Positions 1 to 11,225 of a stretch of 64,000 nucleotides of DNA are shown in pieces. The position numbers and the translations under genes are program-made. Each line of letters opens with the position of its first letter. The stretch's first letter is position 1. The stretch lies in assembly GCA_019054805.1 (NCBI GenBank), contig JAHQIY010000005.1, positions 1,657,501 through 1,721,500 on the forward strand. The letters run 5' to 3'. Source of the DNA: Brachionus manjavacas (Eukaryota > Rotifera > Eurotatoria > Ploima > Brachionidae). Below the pieces are notes generated by a model. That model had not been told where the DNA came from and searched no databases. It worked only from the letters and a program-made list of their open reading frames with translations.

Positions 1-66
1 TACCAAATCCAATTAGTAAAAATAGTTTTAATTGCAAAAATTTTAATTGATTTTATTTACTTTTAG

Positions 67-2560
67 CTTTTTTTACTTTTATTGAGCGAACACTTATTTA
101 TGGTTCGTCACTTGCGTATTTTTTTAATCTCCGAGATGTTGAAGAATGTGCCGAAAAATGTTTTAACAATGTGAAATGTTTAAGTTTTGATTTCAGCTCT
201 GGTAAATCTGGTAAATCATGCTATCTTTACAACAGAACTGTTACCGATGGTTCTTCTTCATCTTCATCTTATTTTGACCACTACACAAGTAAATTTTAAA
301 TAAAATAAAGACGGTGTTTCTATAGAAAGCTCAGAATCAGTTACATTTTTGTAATCGATTCCTTCATACAAAGCTAAAATGAATTTTTAACGATTTTAAA
401 GTTTAAATGTTTTTTCATCTAAAATAATTTTTTCCATTAGCTTTTATTTGATTTATCTATTAATTTCTATTTTCTTAGTTGAAATTTAATGATTTTTCGA
501 AAATTTTTTATTTGTGTGATTGCGCATATCGAAATTCATTTTTCTATTAATAATAATAATAATAGTTTAGGCTATGACAGGGTGTCCACTTTTTAGTGAG
601 GATGTCCCTCATAGTCAGTATTTTTTAGCTGTTATAGCTCACTTTAAAGCTGTTCTTTCTTTTAGCATGAATTGCTGAAGCTGGAAGTTGCTTCAAGTTT
701 GAGCAATTCGGTCTGTTATAAAGAATTGTCTTTGACTACAGTTAGATATAAATCTTATTAATATATGTTTGATTCCTCTAATGGCACTTGCTTGGCCATC
801 AACTGAGGCCATTTCCAATTTTGTTTTGTTTGTATAAACATTCTCTGATTTTATTTTTTGCAAAGGTTCTTCTCAATTAATACTGTTTTTATAATTCCTT
901 GATTTTTATACATTCTTTGCAAATGGAAAGATTTTTTTTCTATTTAATTTTATTTAAAAATCTTTGAGCTCAAAGATTTCAAATAAAATTCGTTCAAAGA
1001 TTTTATAAAATCAAAGATTCTTATATGGGAATCGGCTTTGTCAAAAAAAATCAAACGGGATAAAACTCAAAAGATTAATTGAATTTTAAATAAAAGTTTA
1101 AGTTATTCTACTTTAAAGAAATATAACCGAAAAACTTTAAAATGAGTTTATTTTATCAAATGAGTATTTTTGAATTTTATACTGTTTGATTTTTTATTAA
1201 TAAAACAAATAATTCTATGGAAATTTTTTACTTTATTGAAAAATATTAAACAAATCTTTGCAAATTTGAAAATAACAATCTATTGAGTTACCTGTAGAAA
1301 ATTCATTAAATGAAATTTTTTTATTTATTTTTCTTAAATTAAGGAAATGTTCCTGAACAAACAGTTTACAGAAATAATATTGAATTGTTCAATACTATAA
1401 ACAATCTGGTTGTGGATGGAAAATTTACACTTTTTATTTCATCAAAAGATGAAAACAATCAAGCTAAACTAAAAACCTTAAAAGCTAAAGAACTAATCGA
1501 AACACGTGATAGATTCGATAGATTTGGAACAAGTAAAAAAATAATTAAATTCTTCTCTAAAAATTAAAAAAAATTTCCAAAAAAGCATTACTTTTGTCAA
1601 AATACAGTCTAATTCATCCAAATTCCAAATTTATTACTTTTCAAGAAGTTGAATTTAGTCAGCTTAGTATTGATGACTGCGCCAAAAAATGCAATGAACA
1701 AGTTGGATTCGATTGTAATATGTTTGAATTTTGCTACCAAACAGGTGATTGCAGATTAAGAAGATACACTGAAAATGAGAAGCCTACAAACTTTTCCACA
1801 GATCTCAATTGTGATATTTATGAAAGTATTTTGATTTTTGATTTTTTGGAAAATTTTTTAAATTAAATTAAAGAGGATGCTTTGAGTCACTATAACCGAT
1901 TTAGAAGTCACGTAAGTGTAAATGAAAAAGATTTAAAATACGTGCCGGTAAATAATCCAAGTGAATGTGCCAGAAAATGTGATAAAGAGTCTAAAATCAA
2001 CTGTAAATCATTCAACTATTGTCCTTTGACATCATCATGTTACCTTAGCGAATCCCATTTGACAGATGCATCCTCTAATCTTGACAAAAATTCAACTTGT
2101 GATCATTTTTCAAGGAAGTTTCTCTCAGATTTTACTTATGTAGCCACCAGTGAAATAAAATTAATTGGCGAAGTTGTTTTCAACGACGCTAATCTGGAAG
2201 CATGTAGTGCTTATTGTGTAACAGCTGAAGGAATCCGATGCAAGTCATTTGAATACTGTGAATCGAGCAGGACTTGCATATTGAATTCAGGATCGTCAAA
2301 TGTTATTATAAGTCCAAATGTTCCTACAGATAAATGTGGACATTACAGAAGTATTAAGTTTTTTAATTTTTATTGAAAATTTAAAGTTATTTTCAAAAGG
2401 AGAGTATTTTTATGAAACAAATGAATATTACAATTCCAAAACAAAGTCGGATAAAAACAAAGGTGTTTTGATAGGCTTATCAATTACTTTTTCGATTATC
2501 AGCGTTACTGGTGGTATTTTGGGAACAATTTTCTTCTTAACAAAAATAAATCCAGTTTGA
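67..2560 (+). CDS. PAN/apple-domain single-pass membrane protein, 5' end missing
   Basis: Five exons can be joined: 67-288, 1344-1532, 1586-1825, 1874-2350 and 2400-2560 (stop). Every junction, including the acceptor before 67, is phase 1, as expected for shuffled extracellular modules. Exons 1, 3 and 4 encode PAN/apple-like modules (one, one and two) with the pattern ECAxKC ... C.SF.. C ... C.L; examples are DDCAKKC (exon 3) and SECARKC (exon 4). Exon 2 is not a PAN module and I do not recognise it. The last exon codes a charged linker and one hydrophobic segment (GVLIGLSITFSIISVTGGIL), then a very short tail, so the protein is probably a type I membrane protein with an extracellular binding ectodomain. 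Signal peptide and first exons lie left of the window. PAN modules bind proteins or glycans; the ligand is unknown. A polyadenylation-like AATAAA lies near 2611. Confidence 0.82.
289..1343 (+). other. Long phase-1 intron of the PAN-domain gene
   Basis: GT at 289 and AG at 1342-1343 bound a 1055-base intron, far longer than the roughly 50-base introns that follow. It holds a short TAA/AAT microsatellite near 546-566 and an imperfect hairpin at about 572-620 (CTATGACAGGGTGTCC against GGATGTCCCTCATAG), possibly a transposon end. No coding signal seen. Confidence 0.6.
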
Positions 2561-4062
2561 AAATTTGAAATTTTAATAGTTAAATATTTCTATAAACTTG
2601 AAAATTTAATAAATAGTAAAAATATTATTAAATAAATGCTTAAAATATATGGAAATAACAAAGATTCTTATTTTAAAAAGAAATACTGAAATACTGACTG
2701 AAGTTAGGGTTTTTTTAATCAAAATTACAATTAAATGATTTAGATTATAATTAAAAAATGTTCAATTTTCATTTAATTGCTACAAATTAACTAAATGGGA
2801 TCAATAGTACTTTAAAAAATTATAAATTTAAATGAAACAAATTTTTAAAGTAATCACAAAAAAAGAGTTACCAAATATCACCAAACTTTTTCATTTATCA
2901 TTAACTTTTTAATGATAAATGAAAAAGTTATCTTTTAACCAACTCATGATACAGTACTGATTTAGTTAAAATACTAAATTTTAAGCGTGAATTCATTTTT
3001 GATACAACTATTTTATTAAAAAAATCACAAAATTGAAAATGTCCATTAAAATTAAGAAAAACAAATTTTTTTTTATTTCAACACAAATTTATTAAAAAAA
3101 ACTAATTTAATTTTTCTTAATTCACAAAAATATTTTTATCCCCACAAAAAATTGATAAAGAAAAATTTTTTTTTAACAAACAAAATATTTATTATCATAA
3201 TTAAAAAACAAAAATAAATTATTTCTTAACACATTTATTTAGACAAGCCTAGTTACTTCTTTTCATAATTTTACTGCCTAACGCTTAATAATAATAATAA
3301 AAGCTACAGCAGACTAGCTGCGAAGAAAGGCTATTGTAGCTGCTATGGTAGCTGTCTGATTTCAACATAATCCATCATAATGATACACTTATGTAAATAA
3401 AATAAAATAATTATTTTGTTTCAGAATTTGTTATCAAGTTTGTTTTAGTAATCATTATAAGATTTAATATAATTTTGCTTTTATATTGAGTTATTTGGTC
3501 ATGTTTAAAACATATACTCATCAAGATTGCAAAAAAAAACAACACCGGGTGTAAATCGCCAAAATATTTGTAAAAAATTTCAAATTTTTTTTGAAACATT
3601 TATTCCTAAATATCTGAATTTTATTGTTCACCCATTTTCATCTAAAAAAAATTTTCATCACCTTTAAATTTCGAATGACAAAAAAAAACAACACAAAATA
3701 CCCAAAAACACCCTCATAACTTTCGAGATACATCCCAAAGCTGATTAAATTTTTAAATAAAGCATAAAAATATCTACTAAAAAATTTAGTTTTTAAAATA
3801 ATATGATTTTGCTATTAAAAATCGAAAAAATAACTTTTTTTGCTCTTCTACAATACACACTGATTTAAGGTTTAAAGTAAATTTTTCAAATCATTTTTAA
3901 TTTTTAGACCAAAATTTTTTGTGATTTTTATTTAATTAAGTGCTAGACTTTAATTTTATGGATTATTTTAAAAATTGTGTTATTCTATTAAAAAATTGTG
4001 TAATCGATTTTATTAGGCCAATTTAATTAAATTTATTTGAATTTTCACTCCTTTTCAATCAA
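2561..4062. other. Intergenic AT-rich spacer
   Basis: No gene is supported here. It holds a perfect hairpin (2884-2929, listed separately) and a GC-richer patch at 3299-3362 in which AGCTAC/GTAGCT-type words recur in both orientations, possibly a transposon end. A minus-strand open frame at 3411-3599 looks fortuitous. Confidence 0.6.
2884..2929. repeat. Perfect 20-bp inverted repeat (hairpin)
   Basis: Arms 2884-2903 and 2910-2929 are exact reverse complements separated by 6 bases. It lies about 320 bases past the PAN gene stop with no coding around it. It may be a cruciform-forming repeat or a remnant foldback element. Confidence 0.8.
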
Positions 4063-4337
4063 AATTCACTCCTTATCCAGGAGCAATCTGGATTTGGAAA
4101 CACCGGCGAACATCATATCTTTTTAATTCAAAAAATTGTGGAATCTGATCCAAATGAAAAAGAGCTCACCGAAAATGAATCAAAGAAACCATTAGCTGTC
4201 TTAGAAAATGAAAACGACAATACCTTCGAGTCTGAATCAAACAGTTCAACAACTGAATGTTTAATTCAAGTAGATCAATCATTTAGCGAAATTGGTCAGC
4301 AAAATGCCAGTCAAAACAGCTTTGAAGAAAATTTAGA

Positions 4338-4945
4338 ATGAACAAGAAGATAAATGAATCAACTTTAAGAACAAAACCTCTTAATAAAACAAGGTTAGTA
4401 ATTACACACTGGAATTGTCTTCATTTACCTAGTAGGGTTCATCTCTTAGCCAATTTTTTAGCTCAAAAATGTCCCGACATTGTTTTCTCTTATGAGGAAT
4501 TCAATTCCGAACTCCTTTGTATAAAAATGAACTTAGGAAAGAATAATGAATTGTTTATATTCAGTCTTTATAATCCACCCAATGTGCTTCTGAACTTTGA
4601 GTTTTTTAAAACAGTTAATAAAAAATGTAGAAACTTCATTTTAGGTGGTGATCTTAACGCCAGAACAAGCAAATAGGCTGCGTAGGGGAAAATGAAAACG
4701 GCATAATGTTGGAAAGAATAATCAATGAGTTAGACTTCTCAGTAATCAATGATAAGCGTCCTCCTTTCAATATTTTTAAAAGGAATTACTTTGAAATTCT
4801 TGATCTTTTTTTAGTTTCATCTTCATTAATTGACAAAATTACCGACTTTTGTGTTCTAAATAGTCAAGACATTACTAGTGACCATTTCCCAATCGAAGCA
4901 TTTATTTCTATGGGCTATCAATTAGAAAATAAATCAGCAGCTTAA
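4338..4945 (+). pseudogene. EEP endonuclease region of retrotransposon A (broken)
   Basis: Two adjacent frames carry the endonuclease. Frame one (4338-4676) begins with the family's N-terminal pattern (LVITHWNC ... PDIVFSYEEF) and reaches GGDLNAR, the metal-binding region. Frame two (4706-4945) ends in SDHFPI, which contains the catalytic His. A stop and frameshift at about 4675 separate them, and the stretch between EEFNSE and YNPPN is too short, so part of the domain is deleted. In the family this enzyme nicks target DNA for target-primed reverse transcription. The start ATG at 4338 overlaps the stop of the upstream acidic frame as ATGA. Confidence 0.8.
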
Positions 4946-5579
4946 TAGTTTAACTATAAGAAAGCAAACTGGCAATTATTCAGCGAGATTTTAAATTCTC
5001 AAATAGTGAATATCACTGAAAGTTCCCTCACAATAGATCAACTAAATGATAAAATTAGAGAAAAAATTTTTTCTACTTCACATAAAAGCATTCCTTATCA
5101 TTCTCAGAAAATCTACAAAACCAGTCTTCCCCCGAACATTGTTATTCTGATATAAGAACGCAGGAAAGTAAGAAGAAACTTTCAAAAAACTGGCTGACAA
5201 AATCTCAAGAAAAAATTTAATCAACTAACATTTGAGTTAAAGGCCTCTTTAAAAATATTCTGGAATCAAAATTGGTTTGATTTTATTGAGAAAATGGGAA
5301 AAAAAACACTGACAAATAGACCATTCTGGAAAAAAATAAATAAATTTAGATCAAAAAAAAGATCAAATTTAATCCCAAATTTGTTTTTAAATTGACAAGG
5401 AATTCAAAATTAATGAAGAAAAGGGAAAATGCTTTAGAGAACTCCTATCTTCAATATTTAGTCCTAATTCTGATTTAATAGATCTTGATAAAGATTTCGA
5501 AATCCTTAATTCTTACTCTGAATTCTTTAGAAATTATGATCAGTCTAATTTTAATGATCCAATTTGCTAAAATGAATTA

Positions 5580-7009
5580 ATTATGGCTTTAAAAAGATTA
5601 AAAAATGAAGCGGCATCAAGACCTGACCAAATTCATAATCTAATGTTAAAAAACTTACCTAGAAATTCATTAATAGAAATTATAGAACTTTTTAATTTAT
5701 CTCTTCGAGAAGGTAAGGTCCCGAAAGCGTGGAAAACTTCGAACATTACAATGATTTAAAAAAAGGCCTCTAATTTACAAGATCCTTTAAATTATAGACC
5801 AATTAGTATAACGAGTTGCTTAGGAAAGTTACTGGAACGAATAGTTTATTCAGGATTATACAATTTTTTGGAACAAAATTCACTCCTTATCCAGGAGCAA
5901 TCTGGATTTAGGAAACATCGGCCAACATCAGATCATCTTTTCTTTTTAATTCAAAAATTTGTGGAATCATTTAATAGAAAAAAAAGAGTTTGCAGCCTTT
6001 TTTTTATATTTCTAAAGCCTTTGATAGGGTTTGGCATGAAGGTCTACTTTTTAAATTGATTAAAATGAATCCACCTCATTACTTGACTAACTGGATTAGA
6101 TCCTTTTTAGATAGTAGGACATTTAAGGTAAATGTGAATGGTCATCTGAGCGAAGAATATAAAATAACTGCAGGTGTTCCTCAAGGCTCAGTAATTAGTC
6201 CTCTTTTATTTAGTATATATATTAATGACATCCCAAAAAGAAACAAAACAAATAATGAATACTCTCTGCTTTTCGCAGATGATCTAGTTACATTCTTCAT
6301 CTATAACAAAAAAGGGAACCTAGAAAATAAGATTAATAAATACACCAACGAACTAGAACAATGGCTTATTAAATGGAAAATGAAGATATCAGTTGAAAAG
6401 TCGTGTTCAGTAGTCTTTTCTAGGTACAAAAAAGAGAGTGATAATCTAAGCTTAAAAATTTATGGAAACAGAATAATGAACCAAAAAGAAATCAAGTTTC
6501 TTGGTATAAAATTTGATTCTAAATTAAATTTAAAAATATTAGTAGACGAAATTAAAGAACGCTTCAACAAAAGGCTAAATATTATTAAGATATTGTCAAA
6601 CAAAAAATGGGGTCTCAATCAAAACACACTAGGAAATATAAATAAATCTTTAGTCGGATCAATTTTAGACTATTCTTTTCCTTGCTTGAATTCATTTTCA
6701 GAAAATAATATCAAAAAACTATAAGCAATTCAGAATACAGCAGTAAGATCTATCCTTAAATTAAAATATGATACTCCCTCCAACATCGTGCAACATGAAG
6801 CTTTTAATAAACTAAAATTACTAAAAGTCTCGAATCGTCTTTTTGAGTTGAGTGAGAAATATGTTGGGACAGGACTGAGTCATTCTATTCCATTGGTTGA
6901 AAGACTGGTGAAGGAATACAAAGAAGGTTTCGAATCAAGATATATTGAATACCCAACTCCATTGTGTAATTGCTACCTTACTATTTCTTCTTTTTTTCCT
7001 GAAACTTGA
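5580..7009 (+). pseudogene. Reverse transcriptase region of retrotransposon A (broken)
   Basis: The RT core reads from about 5580 through 5990-6724 and 6788-7009. Visible motifs are NYRPIS (RT1/2), ISKAFDRVWH (catalytic Asp region, motif A), AGVPQGSVISP (motif B), LLFADDL (motif C) and KFLGIKFD (motif E). Defects are an in-frame TAA at about 5757, a frameshift near 6000 inside the motif A region, and a stop at 6724. After the final stop comes a T-rich 3' UTR and the tail. The product would copy element RNA at the nicked target; this copy cannot make an intact enzyme. Confidence 0.88.
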
Positions 7010-7324
7010 ACTATTTTAACATGTGCCACATGTAACAATCTTTTCCAATTTATGTCTTTTCAACGTTCATTTTTTTAGCTTATTTACTCTATTTTGATTC
7101 TTTTTTTTTATCTAATTTTATTAACTTTAATTTTATTTTTATTTTTTTTTTTTTTTTTAACTTATTCTGAAGGAGCTTTAGCTCGGTACAGAAAACAAAT
7201 TAATAAAAAATAAATAAATAATAATAATTTTTTTTTTCGAAAATTTATCAAAAAAAATCTAAAAATCAAATTCAAAAACAAGCTAAAATCTAGCTTTTTT
7301 TGATGAGCTCTCGAGTATTCAAAC

Positions 7325-8815
7325 ATGTCATTCTATTTTCAGATAAGGCTAAATAATTGGCTTCTTGAAACCAGAATCTTTTGGTGCTCTCGACAAACAA
7401 AAGATCAAATCCTTAGAATCGGACAATCAGGTATTTCTGTCATTAACGGAATTTATAAAAAGGATGTCATTTTTATTGATATTGAGGAGGCCTTTTACAA
7501 AGTCTGGCATCCAGATTTACTTTATAATAATGAAAAGTTATCCTAAGCTATCTCAGTGAGTCATTAGACAACTACTTGAATGAAGTAGCTTTAAAAATTA
7601 AGGCTAATTACACAACTATGATCTAGAGACAAATCATCCTCCAAGGAATCATCTTAGGTCAACCTCATTTAATATAAAATTGACGAAGCAATTTTTGCAG
7701 ACTTTAGAATATGGCAATGTTTTAATAACTAAAAATATATCTCCATAAGGCTACAGGGGAATCTCGGTAAAATCTACAGCTGGATGTGTATTTTGCAGCT
7801 TAGTATCAATTCAACTAAAATTATTGTTATCTAATCTAATAGAAATTTTAAAACATCAACCATGAGCTAAAATTAAATTAAAGCGAAAAAATTCCTATGA
7901 AAAAAACCCAAAATTTCTAGGTAAAACTCTTGATCTTTGGCTAAATGAACATGCTAAAATTATCAAAGAATCGTCTTATCAATCTAGCTACGACTGAGCG
8001 GCTGGCAGACTTTTCCGAAAAGTCACTTCCGATAAGTCATATCCGATAAGTCACTTCCGAAAATTTTTACTAAATGTAATAACGCAATTATTTTTCAAAA
8101 ATTAAAAGTTTTGAAATTTAATTTTAGTATTATTATCAAAAAAATTCACAGGATATATACGACTATCGAATTTTGAAAGATCAATCAACGAAAATCTAGA
8201 TTAATTATTTTACTAATAATTCTAATATCGAACATACCCGAATCCCTAATTCAGGGCTACACCTCGAACCACGTTTACCTAAACCTTTAATTAGTTAAAT
8301 TTAAAAAACCAATTTTATTATTTAATTTAGTTAAAATTGTCGGATATGACTTATCGGAAGTACATTTGTCTGAAAGGTCCGACTACCATCAGAACAACCA
8401 ACTTAATAAGAAATGATCTTAAAACATTTAACATTGAACAATATAACTATGACGCTAGACCAACTGTTTTTGGATTAATTGTAATAACAGTCTATTGATC
8501 AGTCAAGATTATCATCAATACAATAAAGAAGAATTGAGATATCTCTAGATAGAAAATAATCAAATAATTCTAATTGATTTGCTTTAGATTCACAAGGATC
8601 ATAGTCCCGCATTGCTCAAGTGACCTTTTCACAAAAAATATCAATCATTATTACTCATTTATCAATTTATCTATATGTCACCAAGTTTTTATTACATGAC
8701 AACTTAATTTTAATTTGGTCTAACAATATCTTTTATAAAAACCTTTTGAGTTTTTATTTTTTTCTAATTTTGAAGGAGCTTTAATCCGAAACAAACAAAT
8801 GAATAAATAAAAAGT
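7325..8815 (+). mobile_element. Older relic of the retrotransposon A family
   Basis: A decayed RT is recognisable: FIDIEEAFYKVWHPDLL (7468-7523) matches motif A of element A, and a degenerate GxxLGQP-like stretch near 7640 matches motif B. The 3' end at about 8771-8810 repeats the element A terminus with mutations, followed by AAATGAATAAATAAA. Many stops in all frames show age. The relic is interrupted by a foldback element at about 8007-8385. Confidence 0.7.
8007..8385. mobile_element. Foldback/MITE-like insertion inside the relic LINE
   Basis: Left end (about 8007-8060) and right end (about 8340-8385) are inverted repeats sharing ACTTCCGATAAGTCATATCC, with a more diverged outer part. The left arm also contains three tandem copies of a 14-base word around TCCGATAAGTCA. 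There is no coding capacity. The DNA transposon family is not assigned. Confidence 0.68.
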
Positions 8816-9654
8816 AATCTTTAGAGACTGTAGAATGATAAGTTGAACAAAGCCAAAGTATCAGAATTTTAAGTTTATTTTAAAAAGCAATGGTGCATGG
8901 ATGGAAAAGATTTGGACAAAAAATCGTTAGAAAGGCGAATATGTCAACAGCCGAATTTGACAGATTCGTACAAACGACAAAGGCTATCTAAATGAGTTAG
9001 AAAAAATAAGCAAATAAGTTTTAAATGGAAGCAAACCAGAGATTATCAAATGAAGATTCCATGATGAAAAATTACGCAATTCGGAATTTCGAAATTTTAC
9101 CTTTAAATAAATGTATCGATTATGTTCAATCGACAAATGAAGCTGTAATAAAATTTATTTTTTTAAGGTCAAATTAATTTTTTTGTCTTTAATTTTTAAT
9201 GAAAATTTTAAGTTATTTTTTCTTTAGCAATAGAAGATTTAAAAATTGTTTGATAAAGTTTAACATTTTATTTTACTTGAGCTCCATTAATGTTCCTCGT
9301 TTTTCATAAGTTCCTAGTTATTACAAAAGTATTTAAAAAAGTATTTAAGAATACAGATTTCTAATTAAAAACATGAATTAAATTTAAATTTTTAGTGTTT
9401 TAAAAGGTAATCAAAAAATTATGATTACTTGGTGAAAGAATTTATTTTGGGTTACTAATCAAGTACAAGATTAAAATTAATAAACATTTTAAATTTTCTA
9501 CTAACGAGCAAATAAATCCTGGATGTTTGAAAGATTCATACTTCTAAGATAAATATTAAACTAAGAGATCAAGTTTTATAACATTTATTGCATTATTTTA
9601 TTAATGATTAACTTTTCTAGTATAAATTCATTTGATTTTGTAATAAAGTTCAAA
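8816..9654. other. Intergenic spacer upstream of the SR-type gene
   Basis: AT-rich and without a supported gene. A short less AT-rich stretch at 8880-9010 reads like decayed coding sequence, but every frame is closed and no family was recognised. Confidence 0.5.
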
Positions 9655-10155
9655 ATGAATGAAGAAAAACTAAGCGTTGAAAACCAGTCATCAATTCTTG
9701 ATAAATTTAGCGAACTGTTTAATAAAAAACAAAATAGCTTAAGTTCGTCAAGTAGTGATGAAGAAAACAATGGTAAAAATAAAAGTTTAACAAATGAAGA
9801 AGATGTGAAAAAAAACGAAAAATCAAGTGAAACAGATCAATCGACTGACTCTCAAAGTGAAAATGGTGAAGATAAAAAGTCACGGAAAAGACATAAAGAA
9901 CACAAGAAACGCAAAGATAGAAAGAGAAGCTGTTCACGTGAAAGGAAAAAGTCCCACAGTAGAGATAGAAAGCGAAGCAAAGATAGAAAGAGAAGCTGTT
10001 CACGTGAAAGGAAAAAGTCCCACAGTAGAGATAGAAAGCGAAGCAAAGATAGAAAGAGAAGCTGTTCACGTGAAAGGAAAAAGTCCCACAGTAGAGATAG
10101 AAAGCGAAGCAAAGATAGAAAGAGAAGCTGTTCACGTGAAAGGAGAAAGTCCTAA
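9655..10155 (+). CDS. Small SR-type (Arg/Ser-rich) protein
   Basis: From ATG 9655 the frame codes about 166 residues: an acidic, Ser-rich N-terminal third (a run of six Ser then DEENN), then a basic region of alternating Arg/Lys-Ser-Asp-Glu words such as SCSRERKKSHSRDRKRSKDR repeated about 3.6 times. ATG 9604 is in frame upstream; 9655 was chosen because the 17 residues added by 9604 look like untranslated AT-rich sequence. SR-type tails mediate contacts among splicing and RNA-processing factors and are phosphorylated by SR kinases. There is no RRM, so a classical splicing factor is not supported. It stops abruptly inside a repeat and may be truncated or lack a further exon. Confidence 0.6.
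   Translation: MNEEKLSVENQSSILDKFSELFNKKQNSLSSSSSDEENNGKNKSLTNEEDVKKNEKSSETDQSTDSQSENGEDKKSRKRHKEHKKRKDRKRSCSRERKKSHSRDRKRSKDRKRSCSRERKKSHSRDRKRSKDRKRSCSRERKKSHSRDRKRSKDRKRSCSRERRKS
9913..10153 (+). repeat. 66-bp coding tandem repeat (about 3.6 units)
   Basis: Units start at 9913, 9979, 10045 and 10111, the last being partial. Copies look identical by eye apart from one substitution near the end (AGGAGAAAG for AGGAAAAAG). Because 66 is divisible by three, all frames stay open across the array, which creates spurious reading frames on both strands. Near identity implies recent expansion. Confidence 0.92.
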
Positions 10156-10159
10156 GCAT

Positions 10160-11225
10160 AATGATAACAAAGAAAAAAGTGAAATTGTTTTAAAAATATG
10201 GACAAAGAACCAATTTAGCTACTTTTGATAAATTTAAAATATAATCAGAAATTTAAAAAAAAATCTTCAAAAAATTAAATAACATAAGAAAGAGACAAAA
10301 GAAATAAACAAGAGTTATTAGTCGTCAAAGACGAATAATTAATTAATTAAAAATTTCATTTTTTTATTTAATCATTAATAATAAAATAAAATGATGAATC
10401 ATCTTGTTAAGCCAACAAGTTATTTTCATATATTTACCTTTAGTAGTTTTTGCTGCTACATTCTAAAAAGTATAGTGTCTGACCCAGTCACTGCTTTTTG
10501 ACGGTGTTGTGCTGAAGCAGCTATTTCTGTTAAATATATTTAAAGCCGCCTTTAAACTTTCAATTAAACTGAACATTACTTCATTCAGCGTGGAACCCCT
10601 CTTTAAAAAAACAAGCCTAGCAAACACAGCTGCTGCAAAAATTTTCCCTTTGAATTGGAGCTGGTAAAAGTCAAAATTTAAAGTCAGAATCGTTAAAAGT
10701 CAAAGTCTTTTCTTTTTGATATTTTAGCATGATTTAGTATATTTTAAAGATAATGTATAATTTATCAAAATATATATGAATAAATTTTTTTGAATTCATT
10801 AAATTAAATTTTCTCCGAGCTAAAATGATCCTTCCTATATATGCGGTCCTTTATGTATTATTTTTTTGTGTATCAAGAAATTAATTTTAAATTTTTTCAA
10901 ATTTTAATTTTAAAAGTGAAAGAAATTAGGGAAATTTTTCATCTAGATTAAAAATTAATTAATGATTTATTTCAATTAAAAAATTCAAAGAGTCATTTTG
11001 ACCATTTAAGTCTTAAACATTTCAATCGTATCTCCTCTACCTTTTCTTTCAATTAGTTTTTTCAATCCCTTTTTCATTTTATTAAAAAAATAACTTTCTG
11101 TCTTTTTTTAAAGTTTTTAAAGATTAATTGACAAAAGAATTTTTTTTTCCAAACAAAACTTTAGTTAATAAAATCGATTAGATTTTAAAGTACTAATAAA
11201 GGATTTTAAATTAAAAAAAAAAATT
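10160..11225. other. Intergenic spacer between the SR gene and ROCO gene A
   Basis: Mostly AT-rich. The stretch 10440-10660 is clearly less AT-rich than its surroundings but has no open frame or recognised motif; it could be a decayed exon or transposon. The 3' UTR of ROCO gene A (minus strand) should extend into the right part. Confidence 0.5.

Larger units (their letters stand above)
4063..7230 (+). mobile_element. Non-LTR (LINE-type) retrotransposon A, degenerate
   Basis: In order: a misplaced copy of an internal RT segment, an acidic reading frame, an endonuclease of the exonuclease-endonuclease-phosphatase (EEP) type, a reverse transcriptase, a C-terminal region, and a 3' UTR ending in an AAATAA-like tail (about 7165-7230) with no long poly(A). 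Stops, frameshifts and an internal endonuclease deletion show that it is inactive. The RT motif AGVPQGSVISPLLF and FADD box place it with Jockey/I/CR1-like LINEs, but the clade was not resolved. The last bases (GAAGGAGCTTTAGCTCGGTA) recur at 8771 and 33851, so this is a dispersed family. Confidence 0.88.

Noticed and set aside
3411..3599. 62-codon minus-strand ORF
   Set aside because: AT-rich spacer, no conserved features, no splice context.
9913..10153. Possible CRISPR-like array
   Set aside because: The units are directly adjacent, coding, and have no spacers; the genome is eukaryotic.
9719..10159. Long open frames on the minus strand and in other plus frames over the SR repeats
   Set aside because: They are created by the 66-bp (divisible by three) repeat staying open in several frames; their sequences are simple repeats without domain character.
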